Below are positions 44,898 to 56,914 of a DNA stretch of 64,000 nt, one piece after another. The stretch's first letter is position 1. Each line of letters starts with the position of its first letter. The stretch lies in the NCBI RefSeq assembly GCF_041734735.1, contig NC_134876.1:94670086-94734085 (forward strand). Reading direction: 5' to 3'. The notes beneath the pieces are model-generated. The model ran no database searches and had not been told where the DNA came from. It worked only from the letters and a program-made list of their open reading frames with translations. The translations under genes were made by a program, and so were the position numbers. Source of the DNA: Babylonia areolata (taxonomy: Eukaryota > Mollusca > Gastropoda > Neogastropoda > Buccinidae).

Positions 44898-45225
44898 TAT
44901 TTAAACGTAATTTTAGATAGAAAATTTCCTTTACTTTCACAAAATGGTGGTATAAAAACTATTAAGGCTGCACTCACGAAGCCCAGACAGTTGCTGACAG
45001 CTGCAGGCCAGAAATTGTGTGCATGTCATTTAGCTTTTTCCTGCAATGGCTGCCAGCAGTAAGTGTTCATGCAGATCACCAGTCAGCAGTTTGCTTTGCT
45101 AAATGTACAGAAAACAGATGGCTGGCTGATCCAAGGAATCAAACTATTTAATGACACCAGCAGCATGAATGCCTGTGATTCATGATGGATGAAGGAATCT
45201 GATCATTGTTGTGCAGAAACATTTA

Positions 45226-46210
45226 TTTAATAATAATAATAATAATAATGGATACTTATATAGCACACTATCCAGAAATCTGCTCTAGGTGCTTTACAAA
45301 AACGCTTTTGATAACATAAAACATTATATCTATGTTACATACACACACCAAAATGTGACCACACACACACACACACGCACGCACGCACGTACGCGCACAC
45401 ACACACGCACGCACGCACACACACACACAAACTGCATACATACATTTTAACATACATGTGTATCTAACAGCTACCCTAACAAATACGCACACATAGGCAG
45501 GCACAAACTTACATAAACACACGCACACACAATACACATTCATATACATGCATGTAGTTGTGGACCTGCCACAATTGAACTTATTGCTGAGGGAAAAGGT
45601 GAGTTTTGAGACGAGATTTAAAAGATGCGAGGGAATCAGAGTGACGGAGGTTATCAGGGAGCTTGTTCCACGTCTTTGGCGATTGAAAAGAAAACGATCT
45701 GTGTCCATAGGTCTTACTTCTGACGTGAGGTATCCTGAGAAGTCGAGTATCAGAGGAAGAACGGAGCTGGCGAGACGGGGTATAGATATGGATGAGTTCA
45801 GAAAGATACTTGGGGCCAGATCCGTTGACTGCAGAAAAGGTCAGAGTGGATAGCTTATAGTCTATTCGATCAGAAACAGGCAACCAGTGGAGAGACTGAA
45901 GGAGAGGAGAAACATGGTCAAATTTAGAAGCTCTGCAAATGAGTCTGGCAGCGTTATTCTGAATTCGTTGGAGTCTGTCTAACAGGTATTTGGGAAGGCC
46001 GGCCAAAAGAGAGTTGCAGTAATCCAATCTTGAGAGAACCAGAGAGCATACAAGTGTCTTGGTTGCATCGGTTGAGAGATAGTGGCGGATAGAGCTGATT
46101 CTACGCAGTTCCAAATAGGCAACTTTACAGATATTCGAAATGTGCTGTTGGAAGGAAAGAGACTGGTCCAGGATTACACCAAGACTGCGAACAGAGGGAG
46201 AAAGTGAAAC
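45226..46210 (-). mobile_element. LINE 3' fragment, divergent subfamily
   Basis: The minus-strand frame 46114-45581 encodes a reverse-transcriptase C-terminus ([68 protein letters not shown]). The AAT tail is at 45229-45250. It is related to the family at 37658-38690, but differs enough to be another subfamily. A CA microsatellite (45352-45428) lies in its 3' UTR. Confidence 0.9.
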
Positions 46211-48193
46211 AGGTTATTTATGACAAAGATGATGATTACAACAGAGTTTGAAAAGTCTTGGACTGCATTATATAATCCATGCATTTCTGTGTCACTCATT
46301 ACCAGGGGCATTGAATGACTGTATTCTCTGTGTATGCTGCGATTCTGATTAATGGGGTGAAGATCATTTTGATGAAAATTCCGTTTCAATGTTGTGTGTA
46401 ATCCACCACAATAATATTCATTTCTTCCATGTGGAAAGTGCCAAATTGTTTCTAGCTGGCAGCAACTGGCTGGGCTTAAGTGAACGTAGCCTAAGAGGCT
46501 ATATTGATTCAACCAACAGCCCTCAAATAGGCTGGAAGCAACAATAATTCAACCACCAGTATATTGGTGGTTGCCTCTATTTGACTACTGACAGATGCAC
46601 AAGCAATTTTTTTTAACAGGTCTGCCCAAACACATTCTTGAGATGGAAAAAATTCAAACCAAAATTCTTGTTTATCATTTATCTTGTTATGACTGTGGTT
46701 TTCACACTGGTGAAAACTGCTAATACACTTGGCATGAGAACAAAAGAACATCTCAACATCAGTTGTCTTACAGTTGAGGGAGAAGACTGCAGAAACAAGG
46801 AGCACATGATTTTATGGGGAAGAAAACAACAACATTGGGCGTAGGCCGCAGAAGCCAACTTCCAAAGGAGGGAGAGGCCTTGGAAATTGTGTGAGAAAAC
46901 CAAAATGATGAACAAAGTGATAAGTTACAACCCCTTGTACGACTGAAATCTTTCATAGCAAGGAAAAAAAGGGATGTTATATTCTTTTGAACACTCACTT
47001 GACTACAGACCAAAGCTCACTCCAATTTCTCATTTCTCAACATCTCCCTCATCTTCGCCACATCTTGATTTTGAAAGTTGACAGTACTTACATGTGTTCT
47101 TATACCTGACAAGGGTTGTTCAATATTTGAGATATTTTTCTGTGTGTATACATGTATATATTTATTTTGCTGTGATACTTTGCATTTACGCAAATTTGTG
47201 TGCATGCATACAAACAAAATGTGCGTGAAATCCAGTTGATTTTTTTTTCTGGGAGGATTGTACACTCAACATTTTTCTTTTAAAAAGGAAAATGGATATC
47301 AAGTTCTTTCTCTCTTGAATTTTGATGGTCATGCTCACTCATTTTTTAAGCAGGAAAGATTGCTTTCCTTGTGTTTTTCAGTCAAATACATTATATCCTC
47401 TGTCACTCTGTGTAACTTGCTTTCATGTTAGTTTATTTGATGCCAACTAGCTGGAAAGCAGATGTTACAATCATGAAAAAAAGAAAACAAATGTTGTGAG
47501 CATCCATCTCCTCAGGGGCTTAGTGAGAAGGGAAATATTTGAGAGAGGCTGAAGTCCTGCAGGCAAGAGAACTAAGCATCTGTTCATCATTTCAGTTTTA
47601 ATCATATCTGTTCATGAGTAAAAAGATCAGCTGTATAGATTACTTTGGGGACTATACCTTGTGAACTGTCTTTTCCACTTGAAAAATGTATACCTTTTAT
47701 TTTGCATTTACACCAAACAAATACCAGAGGACAGCATGCAACTTAAAAATCTAACTGGCATATAGCTGAGAACTTTCTACGCATGAAATTGTTCTGTTAA
47801 AGACATGTAGAGGGACATGTTGAAAAACACATGCAGGGGTGTGGGGTGTGGGGGTAGTGTACAAATTTGTATGCCGAAACTTCATAACCTTCAGTGCAAG
47901 ATTTTGCCATTTGATTCCTGGTGTATGTTTATTGTATTCAATTTTGGGTGGAAATATATTTTTTTTATTTCCTGCCTCTGCTCAAATATATACATTGTTG
48001 CTTTAATTGGACAGATAATGTTACATACTGAGCTTGATGTGACAAACCCAACAATACTGTGTGTTGTATATCTACCAGTGGTTTCTCAGTAAACTGTATG
48101 CACAACTGCTTACCCCAAAATGTGTGATGTTTGTTCACTTGAACTTTCATCAGTTCTGTGTTTGAATAATGCAGTATTGTACATGTGCACATG
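46211..48193. other. Unique AT-rich sequence, no gene
   Basis: No domain-bearing frame or repeat family is recognised. It could be distal annexin 3' UTR or intergenic. Confidence 0.4.
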
Positions 48194-48199
48194 AATAAA
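48194..48199 (+). promoter_or_regulatory. Candidate poly(A) signal, plus strand
   Basis: AATAAA, one of several on this strand after the annexin stop. It is attractive because it is the last before the oppositely oriented signal at 48354-48359. Confidence 0.25.
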
Positions 48200-48353
48200 T
48201 ATATGTGTCAAATCACTTAAAGACATGATTCAGAAATATATGAGTGAAGTACATTTTCAAATACTGCAGAGAACAAGTCCGAAAATATACAAACATGCAC
48301 ACAACTTAAAATCTTAAAGTACAATATGAATCCTTAAGACTTGCTTTTCACAT

Positions 48354-48359
48354 TTTATT
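48354..48359 (-). promoter_or_regulatory. Candidate poly(A) signal, minus strand
   Basis: AATAAA on the minus strand, 1.2 kb past the stop of the 342-residue gene. It would end that transcript close to the candidate annexin end. Confidence 0.3.
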
Positions 48360-49577
48360 CAGAGATCATTGAAGAATTCTGAAGGCTGTGCTGTTAATAC
48401 TGTGAAAGAATGAAAATGGGCTCACAGAGGAATAGAGTTAGCTGCAATCAAACGATCTAAGTGACAAAACCTACCTTCAATTTTTTGAAGGCCTTCATCT
48501 CCATGCTGTTCCATTACCCTGTGTTAACATTTGGAAAAAAGCACAGCTACAATCAACTAAGATAACTAAACCCAATTCCAAACAGACAAGTGTTCAGACA
48601 AAAAAAGTAACATCTAAACATGAGATTCTCACAATCATGATAAAAAAAAGTTTTACAAACATGACCAGGAAGCCTATCCTACAGCTTCAGATTAACAGTT
48701 ATAACCAGGTTTTTCCAATCAAATGAGCTTGTGTTGGCACTGATTAGCTTTTGATTCAAAGTGTTATTGCAGAGTTGCAAGAGTATAACAATGTGATACT
48801 GTTGGGTTATTTAGCAGTCACACTTTAAAAACCAGAACACAGATCAAAGCTTAAATAGAAAATCCATATGTTGGAGAAATTAGCAGCAGTTACCAATTCC
48901 AAGCACCAACAACTATGTTCACAGGAACATAGAAACAGGAAATATCAGGGGTGGGAGGTTGTGAACACACAGCTGTTCATTTTTTTCAGGATTTGTAGGG
49001 AATGACAAATGTCTCAAGTGAAATGCTGTCAGTGATATCATATATGTAAGTAGGATATCGACAAATATATATCAATATTAAAAGTTATTTTAAAATGTCA
49101 TATAAAGAGTCAACAGCTGTAAAACCGTGTAATAAATTAACAAGTACATATCTCAAAGAACGTGGATTTTTCAAGAGAAATGTATCAAATAATAAAAGTG
49201 TTGATTACACTGCATGACATGGAATGTAAAGATGTAAAATACTGTAAAATGACAAAATATGTAACCAGATGACTCCAGCAACTGAGAACGAATGCAGTTT
49301 CTGCAATATCTACACAAACTTTACCAAATTATTAATTCAGACATTAGGCAAACAACAGAAACCACTAGTTACACGGAGAGCTTTTTTTTTTTTTAACATG
49401 CTTACCAAATACAATTTCTGCATGTAAAACTCCAAACTTATTTTTCTAAAAAGACCACTCTCTAAGCAATGTAAATGTATTAGCATCCGGCAATGTTCAA
49501 ACTAAATCAAACTCAGTTTATGCCAATTCTTTACATCATCTTATCGCACGAAATCTGAACCATTACAAGTGGCAGGA

Positions 49578-50606
49578 TTACATCACAGCAGCTGCTCCTT
49601 TGAGAGAGGTGAGGACAGAGTGAGAGAGAGTGGCAGAGGCCATCAGCTCACTGACACCCACATGTGAAGCACAGGAAGCGGCAGAGGCACACCAGACAGG
49701 GAGGCAGGAGGCTGCCACCACCTCACTCAGCACGGCAAAAGCAATAAGCAGGCCCACCACCAGTGCCCTCCCCTGGGGCTCGGCCCACAGGCAGGCAATG
49801 TCTTCCTCCACCAATGGGAATCTGTCATTCCAACAGCTGAAGTCCCGTAAACATCGTGTCAACTCGTCCTCCTTGGACAGGTCGGGTCTGGCCAAGGAAC
49901 GAAGAGGACGCGGCAGTCTGTATGGCTTGTAACTGTGCACCAAGAGGCTGAAGGGCCAGCAAAGAGCAAGCCTGTACCAACATCTGGTCAGCCTGGAGCA
50001 GCACCTGGCACTGCCCATCCTCAGCAGAGCCAACACAAACTGCACACGCACCCACACTGACTGCTGCAGCTCTTCTGCCGCTGTCAGCTGCTCCAGCAGA
50101 AACAGACACAGCCTGGCCCAGTGCAGGTTGGCAGAGCGTCTCCACTGCGCCCACAGCCCTGCAAACCATAACAGCCACAGCTCCTGGTGCGTCAGGATGA
50201 AGTGGCGCCACGCATACACCCTGTGGGCCACGGATGCCAGCCACCTTGTCAGGCAGCCTCTGGCCGCCTCACACACACCTCTCAGCATCCCAGCCACAGA
50301 GTCTCCCTCTCTCCAGGCTGGACCCCTCCACCTAGTAATACCCCTTCCCCTCGGCAGCCTGCGTGGGAACAGGTTGTACACAGTGGTCTGCATAACCTGC
50401 AACCTTTCTCGGATTCCGTACCTTGGCCACACTGAACTATTCCTTGTCATGGTATCACTATGGTGAACACACTTAAACTTCTCACCAAGTCCAAATGATT
50501 GCAATGTGTGGTCTTTACCCTCATCCAAATTTTGTGACTCCAGAACTATGGCACCCCTAATTGAATGTTTATTAAACCTCAGCTGTCTTATCAACAAATC
50601 TGACAT
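49578..50606 (-). CDS. Unrecognised 342-residue Trp/Leu/Arg-rich protein
   Basis: A single long frame starts at ATG (50604-50606, MSDLLIRQLRFNKHSIRGAI) with an in-frame stop a few codons upstream, and ends at TGA/TAA near 49578. It is clearly more GC-rich than its flanks and no other frame here is comparably long, so it is probably genuine. Residues about 80-230 are basic and rich in Trp and Leu, probably helical (AWRHFILTHQELWLLWF). Residues about 280-305 are hydrophobic (ALVVGLLIAFAVLSEVVAAS) and could be one membrane segment; an Ala/Ser/Cys-rich end follows. An upstream exon may exist: after acceptor 'ttctgtttcag' at 51020 a frame stays open for about 70 codons (51019-50810), but its phase does not join this ATG directly. 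I do not recognise the family. Confidence 0.7.
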   Translation of the reverse strand: MSDLLIRQLRFNKHSIRGAIVLESQNLDEGKDHTLQSFGLGEKFKCVHHSDTMTRNSSVWPRYGIRERLQVMQTTVYNLFPRRLPRGRGITRWRGPAWREGDSVAGMLRGVCEAARGCLTRWLASVAHRVYAWRHFILTHQELWLLWFAGLWAQWRRSANLHWARLCLFLLEQLTAAEELQQSVWVRVQFVLALLRMGSARCCSRLTRCWYRLALCWPFSLLVHSYKPYRLPRPLRSLARPDLSKEDELTRCLRDFSCWNDRFPLVEEDIACLWAEPQGRALVVGLLIAFAVLSEVVAASCLPVWCASAASCASHVGVSELMASATLSHSVLTSLKGAAAVM

Positions 50607-51019
50607 TATTAATGAACATTAATATTCAGCTTACCCAAATGTCTTCACTAATGGTGCAGAACTCACCTTTAAGGTTTCTCCAAAGGAAATCTAATTGTTC
50701 TCAGACATCAATACAATAAATAACTAAAGAAATGTCTCAAATCTTCTATAAAACAAAGCTGGATCAGTCACACCCACTGTCTTGTAAGCAAGTCAACAAT
50801 CTTTATATGTCAGCAGTTCCAATCCAATAAACACTGCTCTGTAAGAGAATAACTATACCAAAATGCTGTTAACAATTCTGAATGCGTAGACACAAAGCGT
50901 GCCAGGTTAAACAATGTGTAATTGCAATTAATGGTTGTGCAGTCAAATTTCTTTGTCCAGTAAAGCATCAAGTCAAGAAACGTCCCTGTGAACAGCTGCT
51001 CCCCTGATAGAAATGTGAT
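50607..51019 (-). other. Possible upstream exon or 5' UTR of the 342-residue gene
   Basis: A strong acceptor ends at 51020 on the minus strand. The frame that follows is open for about 70 codons and has no known domain. It could be 5' UTR or a coding exon with a further intron before 50606. Confidence 0.35.
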
Positions 51020-51496
51020 CTGAAACAGAAAAGTGGGTTGGTGTTATTGCACAAAGCAGCTGGAGTGCAGGAAGATTTCTACTTTTGTATAAATGGATCT
51101 TAAGCATTTAAACTGATTCCATCACTGACAAAATTGTAATCAACATGAACAACACCCTCCTGTGGGGATGAATCATCTCGTGACTAAGAATCATCTTCAA
51201 CTACTGGCTAATAAAAAGGGCGTTTATCAGCAAGTTGCTACCATTCTGCTATTTCAGTTTGAAGATTAAAGATGGTAAAAACATGATCTGAAAGGACAGA
51301 AAGACACATACACAAAATGCCAGCCCACCTGTCACATGAAAGAAAACAGTATCCAGACTGTGCTTAAAAAGACAGTTCTTAAAATGAAATATTGGAAAAC
51401 TGCACAATCAAACTGATCAAGCTCAATTATTGCCACCTGAAGGTACTGAATGAATAAGAAGACACACCTAAAATGACAAAAAGAGGAACCACATGG

Positions 51497-51940
51497 GGTG
51501 GTGGCTGTATTGTAATGCATCTGCCAAAGAAGCAACAGAATCTGACTGCGCTGAACGGAATTCCACTCTCGTCAGTATTTTCTCCCTATCCACTAGACCA
51601 AGAGTGGTGGCCTGTATGCTAATCATTCGGATGAGATGATAAACCAAGGTCCTGTTTGCAGCATGCACTTAGAGCATGTTAAAGAACCCACAACAACAAA
51701 AAGCAAAATTCTGCAGGAAAAGTCTACCCTAATACACTTGTGTATGTGTGCTCGTGATTGAAGCCTGACTGAATAACCCAGAAAATGAATGATGAGTGCC
51801 ATATGGCAGCTTCAGTTGGCTCTACTTAGGAAGGCAGCCTGCAGTGCAAATGATTGTAAAGTGCTCAGAGTTTGGTCTCTGACTGAAGACAGGCGCTATA
51901 TTAGTATCAACATGGTAATAATAATAATAATAATAATCAT
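51497..51940 (+). mobile_element. tRNA-derived SINE, decayed head
   Basis: The body contains 'cattcggatgagatgataaa', 'ttaaagaacccacaacaaca' and 'aaaattctgcagg' as in 13881-14290. The 3' part differs ('tcagttggctctacttagga', 'gacaggcgctatattagtat') and ends in an AAT repeat (51917-51937). That 3' end resembles a LINE tail ('gcgctata' before AAT), which suggests a SINE that borrowed a LINE 3' end. Confidence 0.75.
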
Positions 51941-51944
51941 GATA

Positions 51945-52912
51945 ATATGCATGCACTTATGTTGATTCTGGTCTCTTCCAGATCCACCAACAGTTCTTGA
52001 ATGACAGGAAAACAGTTACTCCCCTTTGACCTTGGTTGAGGAAAGTGACTTCGCAAACAAATTCTGAAAATGCACTGTGCTGCATTCTTACATCAAATTA
52101 ACTTTATCAACATGTACATTTAATAAGCGAGGAAAGTCTTTGGGACTCATGTGTAATACTCACTTAACTGAACACAGGAACTCTGGTTAAAAAAAAGAAA
52201 CAAGAAACAAAACAAAAACAAACAAAAAACAAGAGAGACAATGAATTCAAGACATGTGACATACTCTCACTTGAACACAGGAACTATGAAATAAAACTGA
52301 AAAAAAAAAGGGTATGAAAAACTTTAATTTTAAAAAAAAATTTTTTTTTTACTCTATCTCAGGGTTTCACAGTTCAAAAACCACACACCTAAAATAACAG
52401 AAATAATGAAATAATGGTACAATGTAGAATGATATAAAAGCACCCATCACTATTAACATTTAATACAGACCTTTAAAAAAAAGCAAAAACATTCAAACTT
52501 TGTTTTATTTGGTCCAGTTCGCACTTATAGGGGAAAAAAATATCTCAAATAGAATCATTAAAGTCTAGTACACTGCACCAGTTCTTTTAAAGCTTTTGCC
52601 TGTGCCATATAAAATCAGCCCATATCAATCTGTCATCATTTTGCCATTTTTGTCAAAGTACTTACAGTGTGTGGCACTTCCTCCAAAAGGATTTTTTTAA
52701 AAAGACATTTGGTGTCATATACTGTACCATGTCAAACTGATGCAAACTAGGCCTATTGGTTTGCTCTGCTTGGCCAAATTTCGCGCGGCTAACAGTGAAA
52801 AGATGGGCTCCCCAAAAAGACAATTGCAGAGACAGTGTTCAATTGCCTCTTTTCTTCTGTCATGATTTACACTGTTTGGATACAAGTAAAATGTTAATCC
52901 AGTGTGACAAGG
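51945..52912. other. AT-rich sequence, no gene
   Basis: A-rich stretches near 52190-52330; nothing else recognised. Confidence 0.4.
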
Positions 52913-53057
52913 GGTGGGTTGCATGAGCGAACTCAGCAGCCCTATGTCTGCTTATTGTTAAGAATGCTCCTAACTCCACACTTAATCCCATACACTTGGG
53001 AACATTCTTAACTCTGAGCAAACTTAGTGGTGCCAAGTTCACTCATGCAGCCCACCC
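52913..53057. mobile_element. Palindromic miniature element (MITE/foldback)
   Basis: Two arms of about 65 bp are imperfect reverse complements. The left runs from 'ggtgggttgcatgagcgaac', the right ends 'ttcactcatgcagcccaccc', and 'gttaagaatg' / 'cattcttaac' lie near the centre. No coding capacity. A weaker relative lies at 5925-6060. Confidence 0.75.
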
Positions 53058-53059
53058 AA

Positions 53060-54340
53060 GAACTGTCCAGGTGTCCAGTCACACACCAGCATATTCCGAT
53101 TGTACAACTATTTTTGACAGAGTAAAAAATATTTGGACTGACTTTCAATTTACACATCATCTGATCATTGCAGTAATTACCGAAAGATAATTGAATATTG
53201 GTTTTTCAAAGAGAGTGTTACACAACCATTAGGAGTACTTGTGATGGTTTGGCCAAGTCTGTGTTGAAGACAGGTTAAGTTTGAAACATTGATGGACCTG
53301 TAATCATGATCTAACAATGAAATGCTGATCAATGCGGGCTGCTATAGGTGGAATTATTCCCATTCAAGCCCACGATTCATTTTGGAAAACACTTGTTTCT
53401 GATGGAGAGCAGAAATATGGCTGGGATAAATAATGATTATGAAAATGCTTTAAACACTTCCTGCTGACAGAAAATGTATTTCCAAAGAAAACTGAGTTTT
53501 GTTAAAGCTTACCACGGGCATACATATACATGCATACAGAAACACAGACACTTGAAACAGGGTTATCAAATAAATCACTTTGTTTACACACTTCAGGAAA
53601 AAAAAAAAAATCTGCCCTGACCCAAGGTTAAGGACAAATTCAATGGATTTTATACAACATATATTAACAACTTTTTAATTTCTACAGCCTCTGAACCAAA
53701 GCACAGCTAAGTAGTCCAAACATCTGAGAGAAATGACAAGCAAAAAATGTCACGAATCTCACTGAATACTGACCTCTCTGTGGTCAGTATCATTGGACAA
53801 GCTATACTTTGAAAGGTTTTTACATTTCACTGGATAGTCTTTAAAAAATCTATCTGAAATTCCACACCCACTTCTTTGTCTTAGCTGCATATAATTCTTC
53901 AGAAATATTTTGTAAGATTACTTCTAGTGTGCACTGGGTCTGAATCTCACTGTGGTCTTGATCTCTGTAATCTCGAAATTGTGCATCAAATTCATTGAGA
54001 CTAAAAAACAAACAAACAAAAAACAAACAAACAAACAAAAAAAACCCAAACACACACACAAACGCCTTTTGAAGAAAGTGTTTTAAATAAACCACAAATC
54101 ATTGCTACTGATGGAGCTGAAGAGAATTCTGAGTTTTTTTTCATCCAGTAGTTGAAGTCAACACACAGAATCAAGCAGTTCTGACAACAAAATGCCCACC
54201 CTCCCCTGTTTATCAGGTATACCTCCTGCAAGAAAGGGAGGGACATGAACAAGTATGCTGCAGGAAGGTAGGAAAAGGGACTTGTGCATAAATAAATTTT
54301 AAGAAGTGGAGCAGTTTTCTGTTCCATATAACAATGATAA
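53060..54340. other. AT-rich sequence, no gene
   Basis: Unique-looking. Short AAAC repeats at 54005-54045 and an AAT microsatellite at 54338-54388; no supported frame. Confidence 0.4.
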
Positions 54341-54351
54341 TGATAATGATG

Positions 54352-54389
<38 letters not shown>

Positions 54390-54720
54390 TACAACAATAA
54401 AAAAAAGTTAAATAGTGCTTAATCTTGTCCAGAGACAAATTAAAGCAGGATCACACCAGTCATTCACATGCACCCATAACTGATTCAGAGGGATGAAAGA
54501 CAAAACTTAAAAAATACATGTGAACAGAAACCTAGAGAAGGAATAGACTGGAAGAGAGTGGGGAGGGGAAGGCTATTTTGGAAAGAGGTAAGTTCTGAGA
54601 CCAGAACTGAAAAAGCTGAGTGCAGAGATTTCACAAAAGCAAATATGAAAGAGCTCGTTCCAAGCATAAGGTCCTGAGACAGAGAGATTGAGCGACAGCT
54701 GGTACAGAGCTCAGCTGTCA
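54340..54720 (-). mobile_element. Old LINE 3' fragment (CR1/L2-like)
   Basis: After the AAT tail, 'tagtgcttaatcttgtccag' and 'tcacaccagtcattcaca' match the 3' UTR of the 27717-28145 family. The next ~250 bp match the reverse-transcriptase end only weakly, so this is the most decayed copy. Confidence 0.7.
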
Positions 54721-54847
54721 CTCAACAACATGCCCATGATAAACACCACTGTCACAAGCTATACCTGTTCAAGCCACACATGTAGGTCAAACAAAAAAAA
54801 TCCACTTACACAAAGACTGTGGGAAGAAAACAGACCATGCAGTGTTT

Positions 54848-55050
54848 CTAGCTGAAGTGGATGTGTGGAGATTTGGTGCGGATGTTGCCTGCAGAGCCAG
54901 AGCTGTGTCTGGATCTGTTCTGGCTACTGTTGCTGCTGGTGATGGTGCTGGTGAGGGTGCTGTCGCTGCTGCTGCTGCTGCTGGTCCCCTCTCGTGCCTG
55001 CACCGATTGGCCAGGGTATGCCGTGGACTGCAACTGACTGCTTCTCCAAC
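54848..55050 (-). CDS. Last exon of an unrecognised minus-strand gene, Ser-rich
   Basis: The acceptor 'ggtgtggcag' (minus strand) precedes 55050. The phase-1 frame reads WRSSQLQSTAYPGQSVQARE, then a Ser/Thr/Asn-rich stretch (SSSSSSDSTLTSTITSSNSS) and ends KSPHIHFS before TAG (54848-54850). The codon split matches the phase-1 donor at 61617, giving ...KPPG-WRSSQ. GC-rich against AT-rich flanks. The end of the protein is probably disordered. Confidence 0.55.
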
Positions 55051-55206
55051 CTGCCACACCATTCACAGTCATGGAGTGTTCCACCCCAAACCCCCATGTC
55101 ATGACAACACTCAAACACCTATCCCACTGATGACAGCAACTGTCTCAACATCAAGTGACATATTAAAGAACCGAGTTAAAACAAAAATCTTCTTGCTGCA
55201 CCATTC

Positions 55207-55615
55207 ACAGTCATGAGAAGCAAGGTGGCAGAATGGTTAAGATGCATCTCTGCTAATACACAGTGTCCATGAGAGTCTGGGTTTGAATCCCACTCTTGCC
55301 CTTTCTCTCAAGTTTAACTGGAAAATCAAACTGAGCGTTTTGTCATTTGGATGAGACAATAAACCAAGGTCCTGTGCGCGGCACGCACTTGGCACACTGA
55401 AAAAGATCCCTTGGCAACTAAAGTGTTGTCCTCTGGCAAAATTCTGTAAAAGAAAACCACTCTGTTTAGTACACAAATACATATGCATGCACTCAAGGCC
55501 TGACAAGCATGCTGGGTTGTGCTGCTGTCAGGCATCTGCCTAGTAGATGTGGTGTAGCGTATCTGGATTTGTCCGATCACAGTGACGCCTTCTTGAGAAA
55601 TTGAAAATGAAACAC
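55207..55615 (+). mobile_element. tRNA-derived SINE with third 3'-end type
   Basis: The head has an A box in 'tggcagaatggttaagatgc' and a B box in 'gggtttgaatccc'. The body ('catttggatgagacaataaa', 'ctctggcaaaattctg') matches the 13881 family. The tail ('aaggcctgacaagcatgctg' to 'cacagtgacgccttcttgag') matches the fragments at 17660 and 11228. It lies in the intron upstream of the exon at 54848-55050. Confidence 0.85.
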
Positions 55616-55904
55616 AGTCACGGCTCATTTCACCCCAAGTTAAAAGAACAAAAAATTAAGTCAAAATGCTGGGTTGATTTATTTCTACATTGACCTGTTT
55701 GACAAAACTGCATCATAGTCCATCTTAATTTAGAAGAAGTGGGCAAAATGGCTGCCCCAATGACACATCAATAGCTTTTGAACTCTGATTTAATGAATTG
55801 TACATTGTATTCTTTCAATGACGAAAGCAAAACTTTATTATAAAAAAGAAAAAAAAGAAAAAAAAGGGAGTTTGATACTTTCACTTCAGACAAGACCAAA
55901 ACTC

Positions 55905-55939
<35 letters not shown>

Positions 55940-56914
55940 GTTGATTTTTTTTCAGCTTTGTCACACACACAAAACGGAAGTTTTTAAATACACAAACTTG
56001 TAAACATTACCAACATACAAGTGCTGAACACTTTGCTATGTACTGTGATATGTATCATAAAGACATTCATTTACAAGTGCTTCATTAATGATTAATGCTT
56101 TCTGTGGAGTAAGGAAATTAAAAGGATTTGATAATATATGTTGGACAGAATCAAAACTGATATTTTAAAAATCTTTTCTGAATAATTCTTTTTTCTTCTG
56201 TAAAAATTACATAACATGGGTGTGTATACTGAACATATACAAACATGTATTTAATCATACATATACATGCTAGGTGCGTACATACATGTGTACAATTAAG
56301 CAAAAACAACAATACACGTACACGTATGCAAAAACATGTTCAACTTGAGCAAAACACAATCCAACCAAAACTGAGCAAAGAAAGTATGTTAATTAAGATA
56401 CAAACACACACGCAGCATCTCGCACACACACACACAATATTCTCCTCTTTTCATCTCTAACCCACTAACTCCTCCATCGATCCATGCCTGACAGTTTTAT
56501 TTGAGTTTTACAGAATTTTAAATAAAAAGCTTTTGAGCTCTCAGCAGCAATCATCACATCTCCTAGTTCATCCTCTATTTCCACCTCATCACCTCCACAG
56601 ACATCCCAGTCTTTTCCATTTGAATGCCAAAGATTCCAAAGCAAATGTATGTGCTTATATTATCGCCAAAGTGTTTGAGAATCCCAATTAATGTATCCTA
56701 TCATCAGACTATTTTGAGCCTAAAAAAGTAAATAAGTAAACAGAATTGCTCTTGGTTGTATTGTCAGTATCCTACCGCTAATTTACCTAACCTATATTTG
56801 TCCATTTCATGCGCCTTGCATCCCCCGTACCCCCATTCCCTGACCCATCCCCATCACTTTGTTTCTTATGTTAAATGATTTCAAAGCAAGCTTGTGTGAT
56901 CTTAGATCAAGTGC
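55616..56914. other. Intronic AT-rich sequence
   Basis: A 30-bp poly-A tract at 55907-55937; nothing else recognised. Confidence 0.4.

Noticed and set aside
49825-50244. 139-codon minus-strand frame within the 342-residue gene
   Set aside because: Shadow frame of the longer GC-rich gene on the same strand; no domain.
54842-55216. 124-codon plus-strand Ala-rich frame
   Set aside because: Its Ala run is the antisense of the Ser-codon repeat in the minus-strand exon, which has a proper acceptor, compatible phase and stop.
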